From: Strongyloides papillosus
Lineage: Eukaryota; Nematoda; Chromadorea; Rhabditida; Strongyloididae
DNA: 64,000 nucleotides
Direction: 5' to 3'
Assembly: GCA_005656395.1 (NCBI GenBank)
Contig: SRSI01000036.1
Coordinates: 310,001-374,000, forward strand
The notes under the pieces: model-generated
The model's database searches: none
Told to the model about the DNA's origin: nothing
Seen by the model: only the letters and a program-made list of their open reading frames with translations
Shown here: in pieces, positions 25,747 to 38,100 of the stretch
How positions within the stretch are numbered: position 1 is the first letter of the stretch
Layout of the letters: each line of letters begins with the position of its first letter
Translations under genes and position numbers: made by a program

Positions 25747-26963
25747 CAGTCGGTCCCCTATATTTGTGTAGATTGGTTCTAGAGATTACCGGGGGATGAC
25801 GAAACCGCAGATACTAGCGAACCGTAGTATTTATTATTTTTTCATTTTTTAAGACTTTTAAATTATATTAGGTTGAGTAATAAATAATGGCCGCAGATAC
25901 ATAACTTAACTTTCAATTATAAAAAATTATACTACATAAATTCATATGAAGACAGTGTTTATGTAGAAATGTAGGGGCACTTGTCCTAATAATATTTAGC
26001 ATATTACCTTAATTTTTAACTTAATTTTTAATAAGTTAACTCGGGTCTTAAAAATGTTGCCAAAAAAAGATTTACGGGTAATTTTTTTGTATGAGTTCAA
26101 ACTTGGACGTAATGGAGCTGAAGCATATCAAAATATAGTTGATGCATGGGGGGAAGGGTCAACTTCCAAATGCACAGTACGTCGGTGGTTTGGGAATTTC
26201 CAAGAAAGAAATTTTTATCTCAATGATGAGGAGGGTAAAATAGGACCCTTTACTACCATTACTCAGATTTAATGGAAGTTTGTGGAGCTAAATCTAATAG
26301 CAGTGACCAAGAAAGTTGAAATATATTGACAGGAGCTTGAAAAAAAAATGAAAAACTAAAAAAAATCATCCGGTTTTAAAAATATGAAAAACTCAATACT
26401 ATAGGATGACAAGTTAAGATGCCATATCTCAAAAATAATTTTAAAAAAATTTGGTGAATTGAAATATGAAGCTCTACCTCACCTTCCATACTCCCCTGAT
26501 CTTTCCCCTACAATTTTCAATTTGTTTAAGTATTTGGATGTATTTTTTAAGGATAAATTGTTTAAGAATCGGGACTCTGCAGAAGAGGCTTTCACTGACT
26601 TCATAAAATCCAAAAAACCTGAGTTTTACAAAACGGGGATTCAAAAGCTGGTAGAACGTTGGGAGAAATGTGTAAATTCTAACGGGTATTATTTTACTTA
26701 GATTATTTAATTTTAACTTAAATAAATGTTGCCTTAATTTATTTTTTCTGTCCGCGGCCATTATTTATTACTCAACCTAATAGTTATAGACAAGATACAA
26801 TTTTTTTTCTACAATAGTAGACATCATAAAAAAAATGAGAAATACAATCGTAAAAAGAGTTTGTACTTTAATGTAGCTGAAATAAAAAAAATCACATGTA
26901 CCCCAATGTTATAACTTTGTAGTTTCTGATAATCTTCAAACCCCGGATACAGGGGACCGACTG
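25747..26963. mobile_element. Tigger/pogo-like MITE, split by a mariner
   Basis: The ends are CAGTCGGTCCCCTATAT (left) and the inverted CAGTCGGTCCCCTGTAT (right), flanked by TA on both sides (25745-25746 and 26964-26965). This terminal pattern is typical of Tigger/pogo elements of the Tc1/mariner superfamily. Without the inserted mariner (25868-26780) the element is only about 300 bases, so it is non-autonomous. Confidence 0.82.
25868..26780 (+). mobile_element. Internally deleted, dead mariner nested in a Tigger-like MITE
   Basis: The inverted ends TTAGGTTGAGTAATAAATAA match over about 28 bases and are flanked by TA (25866-25867 and 26781-26782). At 913 bases it is shorter than the usual 1.28 kb. 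An N-terminal transposase piece (26054-26272: YEFKLGRNGAEAYQNI, CTVRRWFGNF helix-turn-helix) and a C-terminal piece (26459-26701: HLPYSPDLSPTIFNLF, then VERWEKCVNSNGYYF) remain. The central catalytic part is missing or broken. It could move only if another transposase acts on its ends. Confidence 0.88.
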
Positions 26964-26965
26964 TA

Positions 26966-27457
26966 ATCTATCATAATGGTAATCTTTTTTTGTTTACACT
27001 CGTTTCAGGTAAAGAGCATTTCAGATTGAAAGAAACCTTTTAATTTATATATTATATTAATGATCTTTTAACATTTTGAAATGCTTCAATTAGTTTTTAT
27101 TCAATATATATCATTAATAAAAGTTTATAAAATTTCAAAAGCCATATTTTTTAATAATTAGTAAATTAATTTATCTCTTTAAATGTCTTCGTAACATAAC
27201 ATTTTAAAGCAAAACTTTCGTTAATCTTTTAATATGAATGTGAGCATGTTTTAAATGAAAATTATTAGATGTAAAAGTTATGCTTAACTTTCATGATTTT
27301 TACTTAATGTAAATGAATATTAATTTTAAAAATGTATTAATATTATTAGTAATTATTTTTTGAGTAACAGTACTTTATTTCACTTGAACAAATTTTATCC
27401 ATTGATGAAATACTGTAAAATTGGATTTGAATAATTGAAAATTTTGATTGAAATTCA
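26966..27457. other. 3' flank of the receptor gene, part of a repeated segment
   Basis: AT-rich. The words AGCATTTCAGATTGAAAGA at 27013 and a following series of weaker matches recur at about 39050. Weaker similarity is also seen at 30240-30480. It marks the edge of a duplicated receptor segment. No gene is seen. Confidence 0.5.
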
Positions 27458-28438
27458 TTACAAAATAAATTTTGATATAATAGGATAATTGTGTACAAAA
27501 CTAGGTTTGATCGTATTATTTATACCAATATCTTTCAACATCATAATTCTGAGATCTTTAATTCCAACTACTGTAAAAAAGACATAAAGATTATATCCAG
27601 CAAAGTAAATAAAGTGAACTGTTATATCCAAATTGTCAATAACATTTCTTGCTAAAAAATATATTAAAATAGATATTATAAACTAACTTATAGCATAATA
27701 TAAAATATAAGCTGTTGGTGGAACTTCAAAAATTGATGAAAAAAGTCCTTGAAGTAATATTCCTTTGAGAATTTTTCTACATTCCATTACTTTTGGTTTA
27801 TTGATATTATACAATTTTTTAGCAACACTCCGATAGATAAGATAATTAATAAAAATTAAGATAAATGGTAAAGCAAGTAAAACGAAAAAGTCGAAATACA
27901 TAATCTCTATATAAAATGGTATATCGCTGAAAATTTGATAACCACATCCACGTTGTGGTACAAAATATATATTAATCTCGAAATATTGTCCATACATCAA
28001 ATATAATAGTGGTCCAATTGTTATAATTATAATTATTGCAAGTGTAAAAACAAAATATCTTTTTTTCTTATTAAATATCAGAAGCCAAAAACGGAAGAAA
28101 TGAAGATAAAAAGGTGTTGCGATTAATATTTGTCTAACTTTCATATCAAAAATACTACATTTTGAACAAAATTTTACAAAGATTTGATTACCAGTATAAT
28201 AATTAATAATAAGATATCCATTAAATAATACGTGTATCACAGAAACAAAAAAATATTCAGATGACATAATAATTGTCATATACTTAAAATATTTCCTATT
28301 ATTAAATTCCTTATAGAATATACTCCGATGTAAAAAATATAGATTTGGTAAGATTGCTAAGCAATTAAGAATAAATGCTTGGTATTCTTGATATTTGATT
28401 GCTGGATAAAGGTATTCTGGTACTATGAATCCAGCCAT
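27458..28438 (-). CDS. Nematode serpentine (7TM) chemoreceptor-like protein
   Basis: Exon 1 is 28438-27688 and exon 2 is 27651-27458. The intron (27652-27687) begins GTTAGT and ends TTTTTTAG. The product is 314 residues, and hydropathy by eye gives seven membrane segments. The last one, in exon 2, is followed by VVGIKDLR and a short basic tail, as in many worm serpentine receptors. The C-terminal splice was chosen because it restores this seventh helix and keeps the frame. Nematode chemoreceptor families are large, and I cannot assign this one with confidence. Probably a G-protein-coupled receptor in sensory neurons (inference). A decayed paralogue on the same strand lies at 30863-33793. Confidence 0.72.
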
Positions 28439-28609
28439 TTCTATAATTAGTAACCTTAAAGAAAATCTCTTATAAACACTAAAATAGAGTTTTAAAATTA
28501 AAGAAAAGTAGAATACTTTCTACTTATTAATAAGTATAAACTTGAATAATGATACTTTACAATTTTTCACTTATATTAGTGCCAAGTAGAAAGTGCATTA
28601 GTTTTTAGA

Positions 28610-30265
28610 AGGAATTTTATATCATACACGCAATTTACTTTTCCTGATTTAATAAATTTAAAGAACAGATAGGTTTAAATTTTTATCTTTTAGTAAATCA
28701 GACAACTAAAAAATAAGTTATTTTATTTTTTAAAAAATTAAAAAAGTAATATCTTTAATAATTTTAAACGATCGACTGACTTTAATTTCTAAAAATTAAT
28801 ATTTTTAAAATGATTAAAAGAATAAAAAAGCTCAAAATATCAATTACAGTTATATTTATGTTTTTTATGAATATCAAATTATTTATGTACTGATGCAATT
28901 GTATTGTTGTAATTCTATATTGTCAATTTTCTATATAATCATTATTTTAATAGTTTTACAAGTTCAATCATTCGGTTTGATTAATTCGACTAAAATTTTA
29001 TGCAAAAATGTTTGTAATAATACCAATTGTTTTCAAATTTAAAATATGTATATGTTATAGAGTATGTATATTAACAACTTAAAAGATTGAACACCTTACA
29101 ACATTTAAAATATGAATATACTGAAATGTTAATTTATTAAATTAATATGGACCGTAAGAATTTTAAACGTAAATAAATAGACTATTGAATATATGATAAA
29201 TAAATATTTTGTAATTAAAAAAAGTACTATTTTATAGTTTAAATGGCATGTCTATAACAAAAAATAAAGAAATTAATCGTCTTCTCGCCATAATTCTTTT
29301 TAAAATTAGCTGATTTCATGATTAAATATTTAATAAATATATTTTTTTAATTTATTGTCGAAAAGGGGTATCAAAATGTTTTGGCTCTAATAATTCAAAT
29401 AATTTTAAAAAACTTCTCCTTTTGAGATACTTTTTTTATAGTTTTATTTTTAAAATAATATTTCCAAAAGTTAAAAAAAATAAAGTAATTTGTGACTCAT
29501 TTGAAAAACTTAATACCAGAATAAGAGAGGGAACTTAATATTATAAAAATTAATTAATAAATAATCATTTTATGAACTAGAAGGTGGTAAACGTTTTTAT
29601 TTAAAAAAATTAGAAATAGAATACGTTAAAAAGCTGAACAAAGTAATTCAGAGGCAAAGTCTTCAGCTGACTTTAAAAATTATATATAATCAGAATATTT
29701 TAGATATTGCTGCTATTTCCAACTTTAAATTTCATATGTTTCATATAAATTAATAATTTAACATTTCAATATATTCATATTTTTATACTTTGAAATATTA
29801 AATTATCTAATTTACAAATATACATACTCTATAGCATTTTATATGCATTAAATTTTAAAATGATTGTACTATTACAGACATTCGTTGTATAAAATTTTAG
29901 TTAAATTAAACAAATTGAACTATTAAACAAATAGTAATATAAAAAATTGGTAGTATAGAATTACAACAATATGTTTATATTAACATGTAAATAAATTAGT
30001 ATTTGAAAAAAGCATAAATAATAATATAATTGATATTATTGAGTTCCCTTATTTTTCGATTATTTAAAACTATTCATTTACTCAGAAATTATGTTAAATT
30101 AATTGTTTAAAATTATTAAATATATTACTTTTTTAATTTTTTAAAAAATAAAATGATTTATTTTTTAGCTGCCTGATTCAATAAAAAATAAAAATTAAAA
30201 CCTATCTCTTCTTTAAGTCTATTGAGGAAGGAAAAGTAAATTCCGTGTATCACATTGTAAAATTA
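28610..30265. repeat. Long imperfect palindrome between the two receptor copies
   Basis: The sequence at 28615-28765 (landmarks CGCAATTTACTTTTCCT, AGATAGGTTT and TTTTTTAAAAAATTAAAAAAGTAATA) is repeated inverted at 30110-30260. Inner parts also pair (29030-29150 with 29740-29900). The centre lies near 29435. Each arm is about 800 bases with many differences. No coding signal. It could be an old foldback element or the junction of an inverted duplication. Confidence 0.6.
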
Positions 30266-31316
30266 TTAACATTTTTGTTCTTCGAAATTAACCTTCATTA
30301 ATAGGCAGTATAAGTGAAAATTTATTAATTTGTAAATGTCATATTTGTGATAATTAGTTATTAAAATTTACTCTTCAAAATGTCATTGCAAATTTTATAA
30401 TAGTCTGTCGATGAAGATCTCTGTAAATTTTTTGATAAAGTGTGAGATAATGTAAGTGAAAGTTTGTATGGAATTTGTTAGACATTTAATTACTTTTAAT
30501 ATTAGTATTTTGTATTAAATCAGAAATGATAGAAAAGTCTAAAATTTTACTCAATGAAATACACACAAAGTTGATTGGTATTTTAAAAAAATAAAAAATA
30601 TAATTAAATTTTTATGTGTAAATCTTATGCTTAATTTTTTTATAATTTTAAAAATATGAAACAAATAGTGTTGATAAAAATTTATAAAAGCTTTAATTAA
30701 TAAATTTTTAAAAAAAATTATTTTTATTTATTTAAACTAACAATATCCATTAATAAAATACATTAAATTTGAGCTCTGAATGATTCCATAATGTGGTTAT
30801 GATTCAAAAAAAATATTGCATTTTACGAGCTCGTCTTGAAAAAATAGTTTTGATTTTATTTTTTATAACAATGTTTTCAACATCTTATTTCTGAGATTTT
30901 TAATTGCAACTACTGTAAAAAAGACTATTTCCAATATAAAAAAAAAACCAAGTGGGATCTCCAAATAATTAATTGAATTAAGAGCTAAAAATTATTTAAA
31001 AAAATAAATCATAAACTAACTCATACGATAATAAATCAAATAAATCAATGGTGGAACTTGAAAAATCAACGTAAAAAGCCCTTGAACTATAAGTCCTTTC
31101 AGAATCCTTCTACATTCTATCATTTTTGTTCTATTACTATCAGATATATTCTTAACAACATTGCAGTAGATAAAATAATTAATGAAAATTGGTATAATTG
31201 GTAGAATAAATGTAACAAGGCTATTAAAATGTCTTATCTCTATAAAGAATGGTAAATGACTAAAATTTGGTAACCACATCCACTTTTCGGTACGTAATAA
31301 ATATTTATTTCAAATT

Positions 31317-33338
31317 CACACAAAAACTAATAGTGACAAAAATTTAAAAATTCAAAAAAAACCTATATGTCACAAGCAATAGTGACACTCACTATTAAAA
31401 AAACATGGGTATTTTTTTGTCACAAACAGCGACAAATTTTTTTTCTATAACAATATGCAAAATTTAATAAAACATTTTTAAAATTTAATAAAAGTTAACA
31501 TATAACACATCTTTATTATAACATAGTAACGCGTATATGATAAAATAGCAATCAACTGTCATGAAAAGGACAGAACCTTCTAGAAAAGAGTGACCATTTA
31601 ATATAAAAACAGCTAGTGTCATAAAAATACTCAGTTAAGAAAAAGGTCGCTTGTCTGGAAGGTAGGTTGTATAATTATATGATTTTATGTTTATTGTAAT
31701 TTAGTGACTATACCCCAGTTTAATTAATAAATTTTAACTTAAATAATATGTAAAAAATTTTTTTTGTAACATAATAAGTTAGAAATGTAGAAACCTTGGT
31801 AATTTTAAAAAAGAAACATTAATAAATAACATTTATAAACATAAAGAAATAACATTTACAAACATAAATAAATAACTTTTACAAACATAAATAAATTTTT
31901 TATCTTAATCAAATATCTTGAAAGTATTAAAATAACATAAAAATTAGCTTATTATTCTAATTTATATAATTAGCTTGCTTATATTAGCATTTGATTTATA
32001 TTTTAAAGTATTTTTGTGACAAAAAATGTTTGGAGAACATCAAACAATTGAAGATCATAGAACAATTATATCTTTTCAAATTCGGGTAGCTGAAGATATA
32101 CAAATGGAGGAGGATGATGATGATGGTGATAATGCCATTGAGGAAATTGAAAATAATGTTTAACTAGATCTTGTAAATAAAATAATGCTGCCAAGTCTAA
32201 CTGAGGAGGATGTTCTAAACAAAAAGTTTTTTTTAAATTCTAAAACTATAACTTATAAATACAGTCAACTCCCCCTATAGGAAACATACTGGGATCGAGA
32301 AATTTAGTAGTCTCTTATAGAGAATGTACTAGAGGTTTCTTATAGAGATTTACTATATTAAAAGCTCTTATATGTAGTAATAACACTAAAAAAACTAAAA
32401 TTCTATACATTAGATGTTTATAATAAAATTAACTCCTCAGATTAAGCAATTGAGAATGATTCAATATAATTTTCATCCTAATTTGACTTTATTTAGGTGA
32501 AAAAGTTAGAAGGTAATGATTGTTTCATGAGATATGTTTTATCTTGAAATTTTTCAACTGATTCTTTTAAAGAAGATTTATCATGTAATATTGGATATTG
32601 CTTTAGTACATTAAAATTTTTTTAACTTCATCAATTGATGGAGCAATAATTTCTGGATCATTATATATTGGTTCATCTCCTAAGCATATGTCTTAATCTA
32701 CATTACATCCTGTTAAATTATTTGTTTCTGTATCATCAACTATTATGTGACTAAAGTGTGTAAACAATAGATATTTCTATTGAAATGGAAACGATTTTTG
32801 ATTTTCAACATCCTTTTCAACAAATAAAAAAGCAATTTTATGTTAAGAATATCGTCTACATGGTTTCTTATAGGAAGAGAGTTTCTAACAACGATTTTTT
32901 TTTGTTTCTTATAGAAAACAAAAAATGTATGAAAATTTAATTTCAGTTTTGAAACCATAGACTATGGTTTCTTATAGAAGAAAGTTTCTTATAGAGGTGT
33001 TTCTAATAGAGAGAGTTGACTGTATTTTGTTTCTACTAATAGTGACATAGGTTGAAAATTATATCATTGTTTTAAAAACAAATCATACTTTGTTTTTTGT
33101 GTTCATTAATATCGGTTTAAATGTAAAAATATAACATGTCACTATTAAGAATTTTATATATGTTTTTGTCACTATAACGTCTCTTGTTTCCTATAATAAC
33201 AATGACTATTCAAAATTTTTAAACAGAAGTAGAATTATCATAAAATCAAGAGATTTTTTTTGAATAAAACAAATTTTTATTAAATTTGGAAACGTCATAT
33301 ATTTTACTAAAAATTGTGTCACACAAAATTTTTGTGTG
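31317..33338. mobile_element. DNA transposon-like insertion with CACACAAAAA ends inside the receptor pseudogene
   Basis: Both ends carry CACACAAAAA inverted, and AGTGACA-type motifs repeat near both ends. It interrupts the receptor reading exactly between two codon blocks that are adjacent in the intact paralogue, which defines the boundaries. A short acidic open stretch at 32027-32163 (FQIRVAEDIQMEEDDDDG) may be the tail of a former transposase. It contains the nested element 32262-33022. No clear target duplication is seen. Confidence 0.72.
32262..33022 (-). mobile_element. Tigger/pogo-like element remnant nested in the CACAC element
   Basis: The ends are CAGTCAACTCCCCCTATA and the inverted CAGTCAACTCTCTCTATT, flanked by TA (32260-32261 and 33023-33024). 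On the minus strand, broken pieces resembling the C-terminal tail of a Tigger-type transposase can be read: GDEPIYNDPEIIAPSIDEVK, then in another frame LKQYPILHDKSSLKESVEKF. At 761 bases it is a deletion derivative and inactive. Confidence 0.75.
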
Positions 33339-33960
33339 TTATTGTCTAATTGTTTTATATATTAGAGGTCCATTTGCTATAACTATAATCGTGATAAATA
33401 TCGCCACAAAATATATTGCTTTCTTATAAAATTCTAGAAACCAAAAACAGAAGAAGTGAAGACAAAATGGTGTTACAGTTAATATTTGTTCAACGTCTAC
33501 ATCAAAAATGCTAAATTTATTACAATTTTTAACATGAACTTTACCATTGGTATGATAACAAATAATAAGATATCCATAAAATAATATGTCTACTGCGGAA
33601 TCAACAATATATTCGCATGACATTATTATAGTCATAACTTTAAAATATTTTCTTTTACTTAATAATTTATATTTTATACATCGATGTAAAAAATACATAT
33701 TTGGTATAATTGATATACTGCAAAGAATTACTGTTAATAATATTGGAATTTAATGGTTGGATCAGAAAATCTTGGCACCGTTGAATTAGCCATTTATATA
33801 AATAGTAGCTTTTAAAAAGTATTATAAATTACTAAACAATTTCAACATAAATTTATTTGTAAATTATAAAACTAAAAAATATTCAATAAAACATTATAAA
33901 AAAGAGCCACTTACCCCAACTCCACTTGGATTTATTATGACTATTTTATTGAAACAATCT

Positions 33961-34023
33961 TATTTATATAATTTCAATTTTGATTACATTTAAGTTTGAT
34001 ACATTACGCGTGTAACGTATAAC
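33961..34023 (+). repeat. 63-base direct repeat, left copy
   Basis: TATTTATATAATTTCAATTT and the rest of the 63 bases, ending in a near-palindrome around ACATTACGCGTGTAACGT, recur at 38840-38902 with two or three differences. The DNA between the two copies holds a broken gene and a CACTG-ended element. Confidence 0.85.
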
Positions 34024-34062
34024 ACTGGGGGGAAGAAGGCCAAAATATATTTTATTAAAGCT

Positions 34063-35136
34063 TCACATTGGCATGTAGGTTTTCAAATTTTTCGTCATCT
34101 CCTTCTTATTTTTTTTATACCCCTTATCAATTAATATTTTCATTAGTTTCTCAGCAATTTCAACATTTCCTTTAGCCAATGTATCAACAATTTTATTAAA
34201 AGTAAATTGTTTCGACGCAAAATGTTTTCCTTCATATTTAAAACCACCAGTTTTTGTTATATTCATCATGGTTGATATAACATTCCACAGATCATTTTGT
34301 GGTTGTTTCTTATTTTGTACCAATTGTTTTAGTTTTTCACTTTCAGGGAAACTCAAAGCATATATGCTATCACTACATATTATTGAATTTTCCCTTCCAT
34401 GTTCTCCAAGGATTAGACATAATAGTATCCCCCGACCTCATATCTCGGTGAGATTGAACGACCTTTAAGGAAACTTGTTTCAGAATAATAGTTAATCTGT
34501 TTCTTGTCATTAAAAACTTCTAAAATACCAACCCCTGGTACATTAATATGTTTACTTGATGGATCATTTGTAGCACTCCTATCTACAAAATATACAGTTT
34601 TATCATTATGTTAATCGAGAAAGGCAAAGATATTTTTATCTGAAACAAGAGTTTGACTTTTTAGATTTTTCATCTCTACATTATCCGTCTCCTCTATAGT
34701 TTTCTTATCTAATATTTCGTTCATATTACCATGATTCTCGGCAATTTCCTCTGCAATAATATTATTTAATGTCTTGTCATTTTTTAAATCATCCAGAAAA
34801 TTATCGTCTTCAATAACATTATTAAAATTCTCTGATTCCATTTCATTTGATAAATTTTCATGAATTTCAGCATTTTCATTAGAATCAGTATTAAAATTTA
34901 CATTTGACCCATCACCTGACGATTTATTATCTTCATTATTTATTTGTAAAATTACTTTCTCATTATCCCACATTAAAGTATTTTCTGCCAAGTCAAATTG
35001 TACTCCATCCTCGTCTTGTACATTCTTGAAATCAGAAATGTTCTCTAACATATTTTTATTATCCCATTTTCCATTGATAAAAAATGTGTCATCTAATTTA
35101 TATTCATTGAAATCATAATTTCCAATGTCCCACACT
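34063..35136 (-). pseudogene. Broken unidentified gene
   Basis: On the minus strand the sequence is open from 35135 (acidic, Asn-rich: DDTFFINGKWDN, NENAEIHENL) to a stop near 34611. It then continues in a shifted frame (TVYFVDRSATNDPSSKHI, GVGILEVFNDKKQINYY, FLKGRSISPRYEVGGYY). It shifts again near 34430 and runs through IICSDSIYALSFPESEKL to the stop at 34063. The last part (NKIVDTLAKGNVEIAEKLMK) is predicted to be helical. I do not recognise the family. There is no ATG at its 5' end, which coincides with the end of the element at 35133-38839. The gene is therefore either truncated there or a fragment carried by a transposon. Confidence 0.55.
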
Positions 35137-38100
35137 GAAAAAAATTGTTAGTTTTTAAATTTAGCATTTAATTTAAAAAAATATGTGCAAAGCAAATTGT
35201 AAAATGCATAATTTTAATCATAAAATTTATTGCAATTGTTTTTTAATATTTTACATGCAATTTTTTAACAAGAAAATTTAATTTTTGTCATAAATGTAAT
35301 GTAATTGGTATTAAAATCAATCAAACATATTTATATAAAAAATACATTATTTGACATCATGATTTGTAGTATTGTTTTAAACAAAAAATTAATCATTTTT
35401 TCAATTATAGAGTATTTCTATTTGCATAAACGTAGCATTTTATAGTTAACTAATATGCTTTGTTTTCTGAACACTACATTACAATGTGTTTTTAATTTAA
35501 ATATTTTTTTTTTCTTTATCAATGTTAAACAATATTTGTTAAAATTGTTTAAAATTTTATTATTTGCAGACATATAATTTTAGTTATGAGTTCATTTTTA
35601 ATAAATGAAAATTATAGTAGGCATAATGATAGTTTTACATTGACCCTAGAAGAAATATTCAAAACGGTTACTGAAAAACTGTTAAAGATGTTATAATTAT
35701 GTTAAGAAATGTATCAATGGTTGAAGCTGGAACGTTAATAAACATTCATAATGAAATAAAATCACATTTAAATATTGTTAAAGAAGTTCAGTGTTATTCT
35801 AAAAAGGATCATTTAAAGATAAAGCATAGAAAAGATGGGTCGTAAGTTATATAAAAATTTTATGTATAAAATTGTATTAGCTCAAGTACAAGATGTTTTT
35901 TTAAATAGAGTAGATAAAATTTAAGAATATATTTAAACTTTCAAAAATATAGCTTATCATTTTAAAACAATCAAAAAAAAGAAAATAATAATCAAGTAGA
36001 CAATTAAAAAATATATTAAAGTCCCTAACTTTTAGTGTATCAAATATTAACAAAATTTCTATATTTTAGTAAAACTTCTTTAATATTTTTTATCAATTAT
36101 CTTAAAAGTTGTCAAATACATATATCAAATTCCTTCTTAAAATTGCCAAACAGTTTATCAAATACCTATACTGAATATTATTTTCTATTATTTCTATTCT
36201 TTGTAATAAATAATGATGAGAAATTTTGTTTAAAAAGTAAAAAAATTTTTTTTGTTTTAATTATTTTGGTTCATTTTGTTTTATGTCTTTCCATATAATG
36301 TTTCTTTTAACTATAATGTCTTAATCTGTTTAAATAATAGTTGAAATAATAAAAAAAAATTATATAAAATATTTTATATTTATTTTACCATTTGAACTTT
36401 GAAGCAAAAGATAGTCATACAAAATAATTATCAAATAATGATGTTCCATACTTATCTACATACAAAACTATGTAAAAAGTTTTATAACGGTGTTTTTATT
36501 TGTTATATACAGGGTGGCCCGCGTAAGACTCCCCAGACATTTGCATATGTAGCTCTGTGTGTAGATAAGCTACAAATATGGTATTATAATCATTTTGTAG
36601 CTGAGATACATATGATGCTAATTATATAGACTACACAACGGAATGTGGATTCTAGGTGGAGTTATGAACCTTCAAAAATTGAGTTCATTTTTCGACTTTC
36701 ACTAAATGAAACTTTTCTATTTGGAAAGATTTTTTAAAAATTCTTGCAGATTCTGAAAGTACAAAGTCTTTTGTACTAAATCCTAAAATTACGTAAAAAT
36801 TGAAGTCCGGCAACTTTGTTTAATTTTTAAATAAATGTTAAAAATCTTGATTTTTGTCAAAAAATCGATGTTTTTTAAGAATAACATTTTAATTAGATAA
36901 TTTTTAAAAAGTTTTTATTGATATTCTGATAGAGTAAGCAAAGCTCTATCGAATAAGTATAGTGTCGCTTAATTTGATTAAGTTTGAAGAAAGTTATGAA
37001 TAGTCAAAAATTGACCATATTTTACAATAATTCTATAAAAAAAGAAAATATGTCAGTCTTTTTCAAATTTTCGGACACGAATTATGTTTCATTTTCAAAA
37101 GTATTAAAAATATTGCCCTTATTTAATAAAAACTTGCTCATATTTTAAAAATACAGGGTATGAGATTATGAGTGGATATACAAAAAATTTAAAAGACACA
37201 TTATAATTGTTCTTACAGAGTAATATCTATATAAAGTAGTATAAAATAATTGTAAATGGTGTGAATATATTGGAAAAATTATTTTTTTCTTGAATTTGGG
37301 TGATAAAGAATATCTCAGTTCTTTAGACAATTTATAAACAAATAAGTAATAATCTGTAAACTAATATGTATTGGTAGTGTTATTATTATTATTAGGATAC
37401 CATAAAGATCGGGGAAAGTATTATTTGTATTTTAACTTTCAAATGAAAGTGTCAAAATGTCGACTTTAGCAAATCATAACTTCTTTCATAGTCAACTGTT
37501 CAGAACGGTCATATACTCATTCGATAGAGCTTCGCTTACTCTATCAGAATATTAATAAAAATTGTTTAAAAATTATCTGATTAAAATTTTATTCTTAAAA
37601 AACATCGATTTTCTGGCAAAAATCAAGATTTTTGACTTTTATTTAAAAATTTAACATAGTTGCCGGACTTCAATTTTTATGTAATTTTGAGGGTTAATAC
37701 AAAAGACTTTGTACTTTCAGAATCTACAACAATTTTTAAAAAATCTTTCCAAATAGAAAAGTTTCATTTAGTGAAAGTCGAAAAATGAACTCAATTTTTG
37801 AAGGTTCATAACTCCACCTAGAATCCACATTCCGTTGTGTAGTCTATATAATTAGCATCATATGTATCTCAGCTACAAAATGATTATAATACCATATTTG
37901 TAGCTTATCTACACGCAGAGCTACATATGCAAATGTCTGGGGAGTCTTACGCGGGCCACCCTGTATATTATCATAAATACCATAGAGGATGCTAACAAAT
38001 GAATATTAGAAATTATAAAATTTTTTATAATAAATGATTTGTAAAATACGTAAAATTCTGCATCAAAAAAATAAAAACATACTCATTTTTTTCAATAAGC

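Larger units (their letters stand above)
30863..33793 (-). pseudogene. Decayed second serpentine receptor, split by a transposon
   Basis: The 5' part (33793-33339) matches the intact receptor: MYFLHRC, RKYFKVMTIIMSCEY, FCLHFFCFWFL. It has a frame break and stops before 33698. The reading stops in LIYKTIRQ at the inserted element (31317-33338) and resumes at about 31316 with EINIYYVPKSGCGYQI. A frameshift then leads into 31279-31016, and a last exon at about 30970-30863 keeps FFTVVAIKNLR. It cannot code for a whole receptor. Confidence 0.85.
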
